From Spirochaetia bacterium (GTDB taxonomy: Bacteria > Spirochaetota > Spirochaetia > Treponematales > Rectinemataceae), in NCBI GenBank assembly GCA_029975555.1, contig JARKOY010000177.1:1-51839 (forward strand): 51,839 nt of DNA. The letters are read 5' to 3'. Both the position numbers and the translations under genes were made by a program. A model generated the notes under the pieces. That model saw nothing but the letters and a program-made list of their open reading frames with translations. It did no database searches and was not told the DNA's origin. Positions within the stretch are counted from its first letter, which is position 1. Each line of letters begins with the position of its first letter. Positions 1-9,900 of this stretch are shown here, piece by piece.

Positions 1-166
1 AGGGGGAGCTTTATGATGATAGGAACAGGTTGGATTGGGACAGAAAGAAAAGAATCCCATAGGTACCTCCTCTACCCTTTTTTCGCCTATTCCCTCTCCT
101 TTCGCTTCAATCTCATATACAAGCTTCGTAGCAGTAGAGAAGCATTGCCACTCTTCAGCAGAATAT

Positions 167-200
167 AAAAAAGCCGGAAGGCCCGTGCCCTCCGGCTTTT
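167..200 (-). terminator. Rho-independent terminator of cstA
   Basis: A near-perfect hairpin (AAAAGCCGGA ... TCCGGCTTTT, about 12-nt loop) lies 22 bases past the cstA stop. Read on the minus strand, the stem is followed by a run of T, as expected for an intrinsic terminator of the leftward gene. A/T pairs flank both sides, so it could also stop rightward transcription entering from outside the window. Positions 1-166 hold no gene I can support. Confidence 0.85.
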
Positions 201-221
201 CTACCTTGAATGTGCCCCGAA

Positions 222-1916
222 TTATGCGAGCCCAGGTTTCGTCTTCCAGTTCTTCATGAACGATACGATCATGGTGAAGTTGAGGATGAGCATGAAGAGG
301 TTGATGAGGCCCACCACGACGCCCGTAATGATGTTCATAGTCTTCGCCATATCCACGAAGAACACGGGGATGATGACGACTTCATACCAGATGAGCGCCG
401 CAGTGACCGTGACCCAGAGGATCACGGCAGGAATGAGTGCCGCCGATACATATTTCGGGTTGAGCTTCTTCTTAATCCAGACCGCGACGGTCAACATGAC
501 GACCGAGGCGAGCAGCTGGTTCGCGCCGGAGAAAGCCGGCCACAGCACGGTGTAGCCGCCGGACCTTGCGAGGAAAATTCCCACGAAAGCGATGACGATC
601 GAGGCGACCCACTTGTTCGAGAAGAATTTGAAGGCGCCGGGGTTCTTCTCCTTGAGCGGCTCTGCCATCTCCTGGACGAGGTAGCGGCCCAGGCGGTTAG
701 TCGTATCGAGCGTCGTGAGTGCGAAGGTGGACACCCAGACTGCGGCGAAGAGGGTCATGAAGCTCATCGACATGAATGGCAGCTGCGAGCTGACCATCGT
801 CGCGAAAGACTGGACGAAGCGGTTCAGGGCCGGGGTTGCCATGAGCTTGTCGCCGAGGGCCGCGCCCCCGAATCCGGCGATGGAGACGATGACGAGCGTC
901 GAAAGGAAGCCCTCAACCAGCATCGCGCCGTATCCGACGAAGAGGGCGTCTTTCTCTTCCCTCAGCTGTTTGGAGCTCGTGCCGGAAGCGACGAGGGCGT
1001 GGAAGCCCGACAACGCGCCGCACGCGATGATGAGGGGAACGGTGGGCCAGAATGGCGATGGCTGAAGCGCACCTGCAGGCCCGATGAGCTTCGCGCTGAA
1101 GGTCGTGAAGGCGGGGATAGCGTCAAGGGGCCGCGCGCTGATGAGCGCGGAAATGCCCCCGACAAGGAGCCCAAAGTAGAGGAAGAACGAGGACAGGTAG
1201 TCGCGCGGCTGCAGAAGCAGGTTGACGGGCAAGGTCGAGGCGAGCACGATGTACACGAAAATGATCAGAAAATACACGTCCTTGCTCATCTTGACGGGGA
1301 GCATATCGCCGAACCAGAAGGCCAGGATGATCAGCACCAGGCCGATCAGGGAGCCCCAGCCGAGGCCCAGCTTGGACCTGTACATGGCGAACCCTGCGAT
1401 CACCGCCGCGATGCAGAAGAACACGAAGGCAAAGAATACGCGTCCGTCGGCGGCGAACTGGCCAGCGACGATATCGCCGAAGGCTGCGACCACGAGGATG
1501 CACAGAAAGAGGGTGAACCAGCCGAAGGTCTTGCCCGCCTTTTTGCCTATAAGGTCCTGGGCGACGAACTGCACCGAACGGCCGTCGTAGCGCACTGATG
1601 CCGTCAGCGCCAGGTAATCGTGAATCGCGCCGAGGAATATGTTGCCGAACCATATCCACAGAAGTCCGGGCAGCCATCCCCATGCGACGGCCATCGCGGG
1701 GCCCGTAATGGGCCCTGCGCCGGCGATCGACGCGAAGTGGTGGCCGAACAGGACGTATTTGGATGTCGGCACGTAGTCGACTCCGTCCGAGAGCCTTTTC
1801 GACGGAGCTTCGGGCGCTTCCTTGCTTTTCAGGAGCTTGTCTCGGAGCACCCGGCCGTACGTAAAATAGAAGACCAGGTAGATCGCGAGGGCAAGCAAAG
1901 CAATCAACGTTGTCAT
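222..1916 (-). CDS. cstA: CstA-family carbon starvation / peptide or pyruvate transporter
   Basis: A 564-residue integral membrane protein of the carbon-starvation CstA family (known members move peptides or pyruvate). The N-terminal half carries the family signature GHHFASIAGAGPITGPAMA, followed by a WGWLPGLLWIWFG segment and many hydrophobic helices. The length matches the short CstA form, which lacks the long C-terminal part of E. coli CstA. The ATG is preceded by AAGGAGG at a 6-base spacing, so the start is secure. It is a single gene, with a terminator downstream (167-200) and a divergent regulator gene upstream. The upstream region has repeated TATCTA/TAGATA motifs that may control it. 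The substrate cannot be read from sequence. Confidence 0.9.
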   Translation of the reverse strand: MTTLIALLALAIYLVFYFTYGRVLRDKLLKSKEAPEAPSKRLSDGVDYVPTSKYVLFGHHFASIAGAGPITGPAMAVAWGWLPGLLWIWFGNIFLGAIHDYLALTASVRYDGRSVQFVAQDLIGKKAGKTFGWFTLFLCILVVAAFGDIVAGQFAADGRVFFAFVFFCIAAVIAGFAMYRSKLGLGWGSLIGLVLIILAFWFGDMLPVKMSKDVYFLIIFVYIVLASTLPVNLLLQPRDYLSSFFLYFGLLVGGISALISARPLDAIPAFTTFSAKLIGPAGALQPSPFWPTVPLIIACGALSGFHALVASGTSSKQLREEKDALFVGYGAMLVEGFLSTLVIVSIAGFGGAALGDKLMATPALNRFVQSFATMVSSQLPFMSMSFMTLFAAVWVSTFALTTLDTTNRLGRYLVQEMAEPLKEKNPGAFKFFSNKWVASIVIAFVGIFLARSGGYTVLWPAFSGANQLLASVVMLTVAVWIKKKLNPKYVSAALIPAVILWVTVTAALIWYEVVIIPVFFVDMAKTMNIITGVVVGLINLFMLILNFTMIVSFMKNWKTKPGLA

Positions 1917-1927
1917 GCAGTCCTCCT

Positions 1928-1970
1928 TATCTATAAAATAGATAGCTTATTGTAGATACAGTTTCTATCT
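1928..1970. promoter_or_regulatory. Repeated TATCTA/TAGATA motifs upstream of cstA
   Basis: Positions 1928-1944 form a perfect 7-bp inverted repeat with a 3-base spacer (TATCTAT-AAA-ATAGATA). Further copies follow at 1953-1958 (TAGATA) and 1965-1970 (CTATCT). The block sits just upstream of the cstA ribosome-binding site, in the divergent region between cstA and the regulator gene at 2073. It is AT-rich and probably overlaps the cstA -10 element. It reads like a multi-site operator. The binding protein is unknown. Confidence 0.45.
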
Positions 1971-2072
1971 GCCGTCAAATGGTTTTTTCGTGAAATTTTC
2001 ATTTTTATTCTCATGGTTATTTCTATTACAGGTATGTAGTTCATTTCTGTCCGAAATCGGCCGAAAATATGT

Positions 2073-3854
2073 ATGGAATCATATATGGAACAGATACAAG
2101 ACGTTGTAGGTCTCGGCGGGGGATTCTTTCGGCTTGGAGCTTCTCAACTTCTTGGAGAACTTCAGTCGAATGTGTATCTCCTCATCGATGACGGAGAGGC
2201 CGTGTTGTTCGGGCCTGGAGCAACGGTCAATTTCCACGAGCTGAAAGAAAATATTCTTAAGTACGCTTCTCTTAGGCCGCTGAGGGCCATTGTCGTCCAT
2301 CAGCAGGAGCCAAGTTCCTCCTCTGCGCTCGTATATCTCGAAAAGGAGGGCTCGCGCGCCGCCATCGCCACGCATTGGCGCACCTGGGGGCAGCTCCGTT
2401 TCTATGGCCTTTCCAGCCAGCCCTACATCATCGACGAGCACGCCTGGGTGCTGCGCCTTTCCTCGGGCAGGGTGCTGCAGTTTTTGCCGACGCCGTACCT
2501 CTATCAGCCGGGCGCCTTCGCCACCTACGACAGGGCCACCAAGACGCTGCTCACAGGGGCACTCTTGTCATCATATACTGACAAAATAAGAATTTACGCG
2601 GACGACGAGCAGTTCTTGGAGCAGCTTAAGGCATTCCACCGCGTGAATATGCCCTCGAAGGAATTTCTTGCTCCAATCATGCAGGTTCTTTCGAAATGGG
2701 ACATCGAACGCGTGATGCCGTCCTACGGTCCCATCGTCCGGGGCGATGTTGGGCGAGTCTTCTCGGAGCTGGCCGAACTGGAGTGCGGAGAGCTCGTGCG
2801 CGCCGAAGGGCTTGAGGCGGTCTACGCGGGCACGGAGCAGTCCGGCGCGACGGCGGCCGAGGTGGCGCGCCTCAAAGAGGAGATCGAGGCGCTGCGCAGG
2901 CTGAATGAAGAGTTGCAGCACAGCATCGTGGTCTCCAAAGACCGTGCGATTCGTGACCCAGTGACAGGCCTGTATTCAGAAATTTTCTATAAGTCTTTTA
3001 TAGATGAAGATATCGCAATACGAATCACCGAGTCTAGGCCGGAAGACCACGTGCTCGCAGTGTTCGGCATCGACGAGAACATCGCCCAGATCGAGTACAA
3101 GTACGGCTCTCGCGAGGTGGAAGCCCTGCTCCATGGAGTGGCGAGGATAATCGAGGAGAATCTGCCCAAAACGGCGATGGCTTTCAGACTGCATGGCGCG
3201 ACCATGGCCGCATGGATTCCTGGCATTCTGTTCGACAAGGGGATAGAGCTTTTTGATAAAATCCGATACCAGATCGAAACTTCGAAGAGCTTCGTTGAGC
3301 CGATCACCGTGTCGGTCGGCGTCGCGACGCTCGCGGAAGCGGCGAGCATACAGCCTGAACTCGAAAAGGTGGCAGCGGACATGACTGACCTCGGCATCCG
3401 ACGTCTTCGCCTCGCGAGGCGCCGCGGCGGAAATACCGTCTATTTTGCCTCGGAAGAAGAGAACGAGGTCGAGGTGAAGGCCCGCATCCTCATCGTCGAC
3501 GACGACGAAGTCAACGTCGATGTCCTCAAAACCTACCTCACCAATGAAGGCTATTCCATCCTGACAGCCGCCGACGGGCAGGAAGCGCTCAGCATCGTGG
3601 GCAAAGAGATCGTCGATCTTGTGATAACGGAGTTGATGGTCCCCAAACTCGATGCATATCTCTTGAAGGAATCCTTGCTCTCCAAAACGGCGACGAAGGA
3701 CATCCCCGTCATCATCATCTCCCACCTCAAGACCGATGTCAGCATTCGCCGCGCATACAGGCTCGGTATCACCTACTATTTACAAAAGCCGATCATTCTT
3801 GAGGAATTGTTGGGAATCGTGCAGAATCTTACGCAGGTGGGGAACGGTCCATGA
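2073..3854 (+). CDS. Degenerate ODP/MBL-GGDEF-receiver regulator
   Basis: A 593-residue soluble protein with three signalling folds in order. Residues 1-250 resemble the metallo-beta-lactamase/oxygen-binding diiron (ODP) fold. Residues 265-290 form a short coiled coil. Residues 293-455 are a GGDEF-type domain (DPVTGLYS at 295-302), and residues 470-590 are a response-regulator receiver. In all three, key residues are changed. The ODP metal positions appear as H76-QQEP-SSSS, Y144, A163 and Y218, where the family has His and Asp ligands. The GGDEF motif reads HGATM (374-378). The receiver has Glu520 where the phosphorylated Asp should be, while its acidic pocket (476-478), Ser550 and Lys572 remain. 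It overlaps the next gene (glycosyltransferase) by 4 bases. The start is uncertain: neither ATG 2073 nor ATG 2085 has a good ribosome-binding site. Confidence 0.85.
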   Translation: MESYMEQIQDVVGLGGGFFRLGASQLLGELQSNVYLLIDDGEAVLFGPGATVNFHELKENILKYASLRPLRAIVVHQQEPSSSSALVYLEKEGSRAAIATHWRTWGQLRFYGLSSQPYIIDEHAWVLRLSSGRVLQFLPTPYLYQPGAFATYDRATKTLLTGALLSSYTDKIRIYADDEQFLEQLKAFHRVNMPSKEFLAPIMQVLSKWDIERVMPSYGPIVRGDVGRVFSELAELECGELVRAEGLEAVYAGTEQSGATAAEVARLKEEIEALRRLNEELQHSIVVSKDRAIRDPVTGLYSEIFYKSFIDEDIAIRITESRPEDHVLAVFGIDENIAQIEYKYGSREVEALLHGVARIIEENLPKTAMAFRLHGATMAAWIPGILFDKGIELFDKIRYQIETSKSFVEPITVSVGVATLAEAASIQPELEKVAADMTDLGIRRLRLARRRGGNTVYFASEEENEVEVKARILIVDDDEVNVDVLKTYLTNEGYSILTAADGQEALSIVGKEIVDLVITELMVPKLDAYLLKESLLSKTATKDIPVIIISHLKTDVSIRRAYRLGITYYLQKPIILEELLGIVQNLTQVGNGP

Positions 3855-6800
3855 CAATACCTTCCGAGTACTTACTTGGAGCGGTCATCCTCTTCTTGTG
3901 GCTCACTGTCTATGTGGTCCTCAGCACCTTCCTCAACAAGGCGCAGGTAAAGATAAACCTTGAAAAGCTCAAGAGCGAACTTCGCCAGCTTCCTCAGATA
4001 TTCGCACCTTCATATGAACAGAATCCGCGAAAAATCCAGGCGCTCCTCGTGCACATTCTCTATCTGACCCAGAACATCAGGCTTTCCATGCTGCAGAAAC
4101 AGCGCATCTTTAGCCTCAGCCCGGTGCAGTCCTTCGAGCGAAAACAGATACGCCGCATTGCCAGCCGCAACAGGTTCGTCAGGATGAGCGCCGCAAGGTA
4201 CCTTTCGAGCGTCAATACCGACGATGCGCGCAGAGCCATAGAGAAGGCGCTCATCGAGGAAAAGCACTTTCCCACGAAACTCTACCTTGCGAACGCCCTC
4301 GCCGACATCGGCGATCCACGCTCGCTCTATGTCCTCATCCGGAGCCTCTGTGGATCTCATTACTGGTACCGGAACAAGGTCAACATGCTCATCGCATCCT
4401 ACGGCGATCTGACAAAGGAAGTGATACGAGGCTATTTCTGGAGGAGCGACATCGAGATCCGAGAGCTGCTCGTCGATCTCGCCGGTTCGATACCGACCGA
4501 AGAATTTAAGGACTACCTCGTCGATGTGGTGCAGCTCGGTTTGGGCGAAGTGGGCAGGCTAGAAAAACTCACCGCGCATCTGCCGGCGAGGTGCTGTTTT
4601 TACTGCATCCATGGCCGACAGGTGGTGGACGACGCGCATCGTCAGTGTCCCTATAAGGGCAAGGTCGTCAACGACTTCCGTTGTCTCCGCTATCGCACGC
4701 TCGTCACGAGCCTGTCTCCCGCGACCAATATGCACCGCCTCATGGTCCGCGCCATGGAAACGCTCGAAAAGTACTACCCCGAAGCGCTGTGTTCAGACTA
4801 TTACCTCGAACATGTCGACAAGGATATTCAGGCGATCGCAGTTCGCTCTCTAGGTCGGATACCCCGCTCTGCAAATCTTCACAGACTCATCGACTACCTT
4901 GGGCGCGAGGACACCGCAGCGGCCGCGCGCGAAGGCCTGCGCAACCTGCTCGACCATCATCCCACATTCATCATCCAGCTGATCCGTGCCTTTCAGAACT
5001 CCGAGGGCATCTTGCACCGCAGGCTCGCCGAGGTGCTCTCCAGCAGGATCGAGTACATCATCACCAAACTTTTGGGCCACGAGTACGATACCGCGACAGA
5101 TATCATCCATGAACTCATCTCGATGGAGAGAGTGTCGGAAATCATCGAATTTTTGAAGCGCAACAAGAATCTCGAGCTCGAGGACAGGCTCGTCGAGATC
5201 CTGAAGCCGAGACTGTCGGACAGCGAGCGCTTGGCGAGGGAGTGCGGCCTTTTTTTGCCGGACGCCATACTCGAAAAGCTGGGGCTTTCGCGACTTTTGC
5301 CCCAGGCCCAAAAACGGGAAGAGAAGACAGACAGGAAGTTGATCCGGCGACTCTCTGTGATCCTCGTCTTTGCGCTCAGCTTCTTTCCCCTTCTCTACGT
5401 GCTGCGCTACTACGACAGGCTGAATACGATGCCCCTGATCCAGCACCTGAAATATTTCGTGCTAAACTTTAATGTGAATTTTTCCTACTACGCGATAGCC
5501 GTCAACCTGGTGTACATAATGCTGCTTTTCCTATCGAGACTGAACATCAAGCGCGCCGCCCGACTGTGGGAGCTCAAGAGCATGAATATGCTCTTTAAGC
5601 CGCGCATGCTCCCCTCAGTATCGATCATCGCGCCTGCCTACAATGAGGAGACGACGATCATCGAGAGCGCGAATTCGCTTTTGAGCCTGAAATATCCGGA
5701 TTTCGAACTCGTCATCGTCAACGACGGCTCCAAGGACAACACGCTGAAGAATCTCATCGACCATTTTGACCTGAAGAAGACCGACTTCTCTTTCAAGGAG
5801 CGCCTGAAGCATTACCCGATCCGCGGCATCTACACCAATCCTGCCATCCCGCGCCTCATCGTCGTGGACAAGGAGAATGGAGGCAAGGCCGACACGCTGA
5901 ATGCCGGCATCAATATCGCGTCCAAGGAATATTTCTGCGGCATCGACGCAGATTCCCTCCTCGAATCCGACGCGCTGCTCAAGGTCGCCTCGCTCACGCT
6001 GGACTACGGCGTCGAGACACCTGCGCTGGGCGGCAATGTCTTCCCCATCAACGGATGCAAGGTCGACAAGGGGAAAATCGAGACGATCGGCGTTCCTAAA
6101 CACTGGCTCGCCCGGCTCCAGATGGTCGAGTATATGCGCGCGTTCATGTGCGGCCGCCTCGGCTGGGACTATATAAACTCGCTTTTGATCATATCGGGGG
6201 CCTTCGGCCTTTTCCGCAAGGACAGGGTGGTCTCGGTCGGCGGCTACCTCACGAGCAGGGGAAAATACCAGACGGATACCGTGGGCGAGGACATGGAGCT
6301 CGTCGTGCGTATCGCCCGCCACATGCGCGAGTCAAGGCGTCCCTATCGCATAAGTTATTCCTTTAACGCGAATTGCTGGACGGAGGTGCCCGAAAAGATG
6401 TCGAGCCTACAGAAACAGCGCAACAGGTGGCAGCGCGGGCTCATCGACATCATGAACTTTCACCGCAGACTCATTTTCAATCCGGGGTACGGGCTCATGG
6501 GCATGGTCGGGATGCCGTATTACCTCATCTTTGAGATGATCGGCCCGCTGTTCGAAGTGCAAGGGTATCTTATGGTGATCATTGCGGCGATGTTCGGAAT
6601 GCTCAGCACGCGGCTTGCGCTCCTTCTGTTCTTTGCCTCTGTGCTGATGGGAGTCTTCATCTCGGTCTCTTCGGTAAAGATCGCCGAGACGCTCAATGTA
6701 TACTTCAATTACAGGGATACGCTCAAGCTCGTATGGACGGCGATCATCGAAAACTTCGGCCCGCGGCAGCTCTTTTCAACCTGGCGGGCGATCGGTTTTC

Positions 6801-6901
6801 TCAGGGCGATGCAGAAGCCTCAGGGGTGGCAGAAGTTCGAGCGCAAAGGTTTTGCGGATCACGATCGGAAGGAAGGCGCCGCGGGAGAAGCACGAAGATG
6901 A
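3851..6901 (+). CDS. Membrane GT2 glycosyltransferase with N-terminal HEAT repeats
   Basis: A 1016-residue membrane protein. Residues 8-28 are a transmembrane segment. Residues 40-480 form a helical HEAT-like repeat region carrying a four-cysteine cluster (C249-x2-C252-x13-C266-x11-C278). Membrane helices at about 500-520 and 540-562 precede the GT2 catalytic domain. That domain is complete: SIIAPAYNEE (591-600), the nucleotide-sugar aspartates of VNDGSKDN, the DAD metal motif (699-701), the GED catalytic region (812-814) and the QRNRW motif (856-860) typical of processive synthases. C-terminal hydrophobic helices follow. Family knowledge predicts polymer synthesis and export at the inner membrane. 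The ATG overlaps the upstream stop and its own TGA overlaps the next ATG, so the three genes are translationally coupled. The sugar substrate is unknown. Confidence 0.9.
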   Translation: MTIPSEYLLGAVILFLWLTVYVVLSTFLNKAQVKINLEKLKSELRQLPQIFAPSYEQNPRKIQALLVHILYLTQNIRLSMLQKQRIFSLSPVQSFERKQIRRIASRNRFVRMSAARYLSSVNTDDARRAIEKALIEEKHFPTKLYLANALADIGDPRSLYVLIRSLCGSHYWYRNKVNMLIASYGDLTKEVIRGYFWRSDIEIRELLVDLAGSIPTEEFKDYLVDVVQLGLGEVGRLEKLTAHLPARCCFYCIHGRQVVDDAHRQCPYKGKVVNDFRCLRYRTLVTSLSPATNMHRLMVRAMETLEKYYPEALCSDYYLEHVDKDIQAIAVRSLGRIPRSANLHRLIDYLGREDTAAAAREGLRNLLDHHPTFIIQLIRAFQNSEGILHRRLAEVLSSRIEYIITKLLGHEYDTATDIIHELISMERVSEIIEFLKRNKNLELEDRLVEILKPRLSDSERLARECGLFLPDAILEKLGLSRLLPQAQKREEKTDRKLIRRLSVILVFALSFFPLLYVLRYYDRLNTMPLIQHLKYFVLNFNVNFSYYAIAVNLVYIMLLFLSRLNIKRAARLWELKSMNMLFKPRMLPSVSIIAPAYNEETTIIESANSLLSLKYPDFELVIVNDGSKDNTLKNLIDHFDLKKTDFSFKERLKHYPIRGIYTNPAIPRLIVVDKENGGKADTLNAGINIASKEYFCGIDADSLLESDALLKVASLTLDYGVETPALGGNVFPINGCKVDKGKIETIGVPKHWLARLQMVEYMRAFMCGRLGWDYINSLLIISGAFGLFRKDRVVSVGGYLTSRGKYQTDTVGEDMELVVRIARHMRESRRPYRISYSFNANCWTEVPEKMSSLQKQRNRWQRGLIDIMNFHRRLIFNPGYGLMGMVGMPYYLIFEMIGPLFEVQGYLMVIIAAMFGMLSTRLALLLFFASVLMGVFISVSSVKIAETLNVYFNYRDTLKLVWTAIIENFGPRQLFSTWRAIGFLRAMQKPQGWQKFERKGFADHDRKEGAAGEARR

Positions 6902-9900
6902 AAAACCTCAGCAAAGAGTACCTCAAGGCCTCTCTTCTCTGGATCTTCGGCATATTCATATTTTTCCTGTTTACGGCGCTCGTCGCCGCTCCCTTTATCC
7001 TTTGGATTGTGCAGCCCTACCGCCAGCTCGATGTCTGGGTCGTGGACAAGACAGTGCCGTATCCGGATTTCAGAGAGCATGCGGGCCTGTTCTGGCTGTT
7101 GAACAATGAGAAGATATCCAAGCCTGGCACGAAACTGCTGTATGACGTACGGACGGATTACTACGGATTTTATCCCATCTCCAAGGACGAGTGGCAGACC
7201 GTTCCAATGCCGCAGAGCGCGAAGAGGCCGGACCTCATCTACATCGCGGACACCTACGGCGTCTATCGCGACGATTACATGCAGAAAAAGCTTTCGAACG
7301 ATGTTTCTTCGATCCTCTACGGCGGCCTCAACAACAGCGACTACACCACCATCCAGGAGGCCTTGGGCGGCGGGAACACGCTCATCGCCGAATTCAATAC
7401 CGCGGCCTCGCCGACCAACGAGAAGGATCGAATCCTTTTCGGCCGCCTCATAGGACTCAAATGGCGTGGCTGGATAGGAAATTATTATGAGAGCCTCGCG
7501 AAAGATGGCGGTGTTCCCGGCTGGGTCATCAAAAACTGGGAGACCGAACGACACCAACTGTGGAAATACTCGGGGCGGGGCATCGTGCTGCTCGACGAGG
7601 GCGGCAGGGTGGAGGTGCTCACCGAGCAGGAGGATATCGGTAAGAACGGCATGAAGGTGGTGTTCGAACCGCAGTGGGCGAAGACGCTCGGAATCAAGAG
7701 ACCCACGTCGTACCGTTACTGGTTCGAGTGGGTGAGCGCCGATCCGCTTGTCGAGGAGGTAGCGCACTATGACCTCGACCTGACCCCTTCAGGAAAGAGA
7801 AAGCTCGACGCGCTGGGGCTGCCCAAGGTTTTCCCCGCGGTGGTGCGATTCACAAACGAGCAGTTCACCAGTTGGTATTTTGCGGGCGACTTCGCCGATC
7901 TGCAGTTTTCAGGTACTCCCTACCGCATGAAAGGCATCCAAACCATAAAGCGCCTGCTCGCTGACGACACCGTCGACAACAACAGCTATTTCTTCTGGAA
8001 AGTGTACGCGCCCCTCATGCATTACATCCTTGGCACCGTCGAATGGCACAGGGCGGAAAAGGCTACGACGGCGAAACCATCCGAGCCTCAGGTCCGCGTG
8101 CGTGCGGTAAAGGAAGGAATTCAGCTGAAATCGAGCGCAGGACAGTGGCGCACGATCTTCCTCCGCAGCGTAAACCTGGGCACCGCCGAGCCAGGAAAGT
8201 ATTTTACGGATTTCCCTTCCGACAGCGACATCTACGTACGGTGGCTGAACGATATAGGCGTGCTCGGGGCGAATGCGGTGCGCGTCTATACCCTTCTGCC
8301 TCCTGAGTTCTACCGCGCACTCAAAATCTACAACCAGACCCATCCGGATGCTCCCCTCTTTCTGCTGCAGGAGATATGGCCCGAGGAGAACCCGCCCGGT
8401 GACGATTATCTTCAGCCTGCGTACCAAGAAGCGTATCTGAAGGAAATACAATATGTTGTCGACGCGGTCTACGGCAGGGCGAATGTCCCTCAGCGCAAGG
8501 GACGCGCCTGGGGCGTGTACTCCGTCGATGTCTCACAGTGGCTCATCGGCTGGCTTGTGGGCAGGGAGCTCGAGAGCGCCGAGGTGATGCAGACCGATGC
8601 GGCACATAAGGGTGCGACATATACCGGCACCTATGTCTCGGCGGGGAAAGACGCATCGCCCACTGAGGTCTGGCTTGCGGAGTCGCTCGACGCCGCAGCG
8701 ACGGCCGAGGCGGAGCGCTATGGGGCCTTGCACCCTGTAGGCATCGTGAGCTGGCCTACCCTGGACCCGATTGAGCACGACACAGAGTGGGACCCCAAGA
8801 CGGGCAAGCGCAATCGCTGGAACGACCGCGCTAGCATCGCGATAGAGCATCTCGACATCACCAGCAAGATGAGCGCGGGGCTCTTCGGCGCCTACCACAT
8901 CTACCCAAACTATCCGGACTTCATCGTCAACGAACCTTCGTACGACGGGTACCGCGACGAGTTCGGCACATTGAGGTACGGAGGCTACCTCGAGGAATTC
9001 ATAAGGACACACGCGCGCTACCCTGCGATCGTCGCAGAATTCGGCATGGCGAACGGGGCGGGGGTGGCGCACCTCTCTCCCGATGGGCTCAACCACGGCG
9101 GCGTCGACGAGTCCACCGCCGGCAGAGATATTCTACGGATGTACACGGCCATCCGGAAGACAGGCTACGCAGGCGCCTCGATCTTTGAATTCATGGACGA
9201 GTGGGCGAAGAAAACGTGGATTACCGAGCCTTTCATGATACCATTCGACCGCAGAGTCCTCTGGCACAACGTCGTCGACCCCGAGCAGAATTACGGCCTC
9301 GTCGCAAACGAGACGGTGCCGCCAACGGCCCCCGAGCAGCGCATCCAGGGTGTCGGGGTGCTGTCGGGCCTTGAAGTTTCGCACGACGCCTCGTACCTCT
9401 ACCTCACGCTCCGGCTGACGGGCCCGAAACCGCCGAGAGAGTACGAAATCCTCCTCGGCATCGATACCTACGACCGCACGCTGGGACAGATGCACTGGCC
9501 CGGCAATGCGGGCACGACGGCCTCTGGGCTGGAATTTCTCCTCGACATCAAGGACAACGAGGCCAGATTGCTGGTTATTCCCTCGTACAACATCGCATCG
9601 GCGAGATATTCGTCGGCGCTTCGGCGAGATGGCGTGTTTGAAGAGATCGACATGCTGGTCAACGGCAAAGTCACGACGAAAGATGGCAGGGTGATACCGG
9701 AGAAGCGCTTTGACGCCTCGTTCCTGCGGCGAGGGGCCTTCGATGAGTCCGGCAATCTCTGGTATATCGAAGAAAATTCGATCCGTGTGCGCATACCGTG
9801 GAACCGCCTCAACGTGACGGACCCCTCCTCGCTCAAGGTGCTGCACGACACGCGAAGTATAGGCGCGCCCGCCACGGATGAGCTCAAGACGACAGTTACG

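Noticed and set aside
210-1598. A 462-codon open frame on the plus strand
   Set aside because: It is antisense to cstA and rich in Asp/Glu/Arg/His in a pattern typical of GC-rich shadow frames. No ribosome-binding site or recognisable domain.
2938-3460. Active diguanylate cyclase
   Set aside because: The GGDEF signature is replaced by HGATM, so no catalytic claim is made; only the fold is called.
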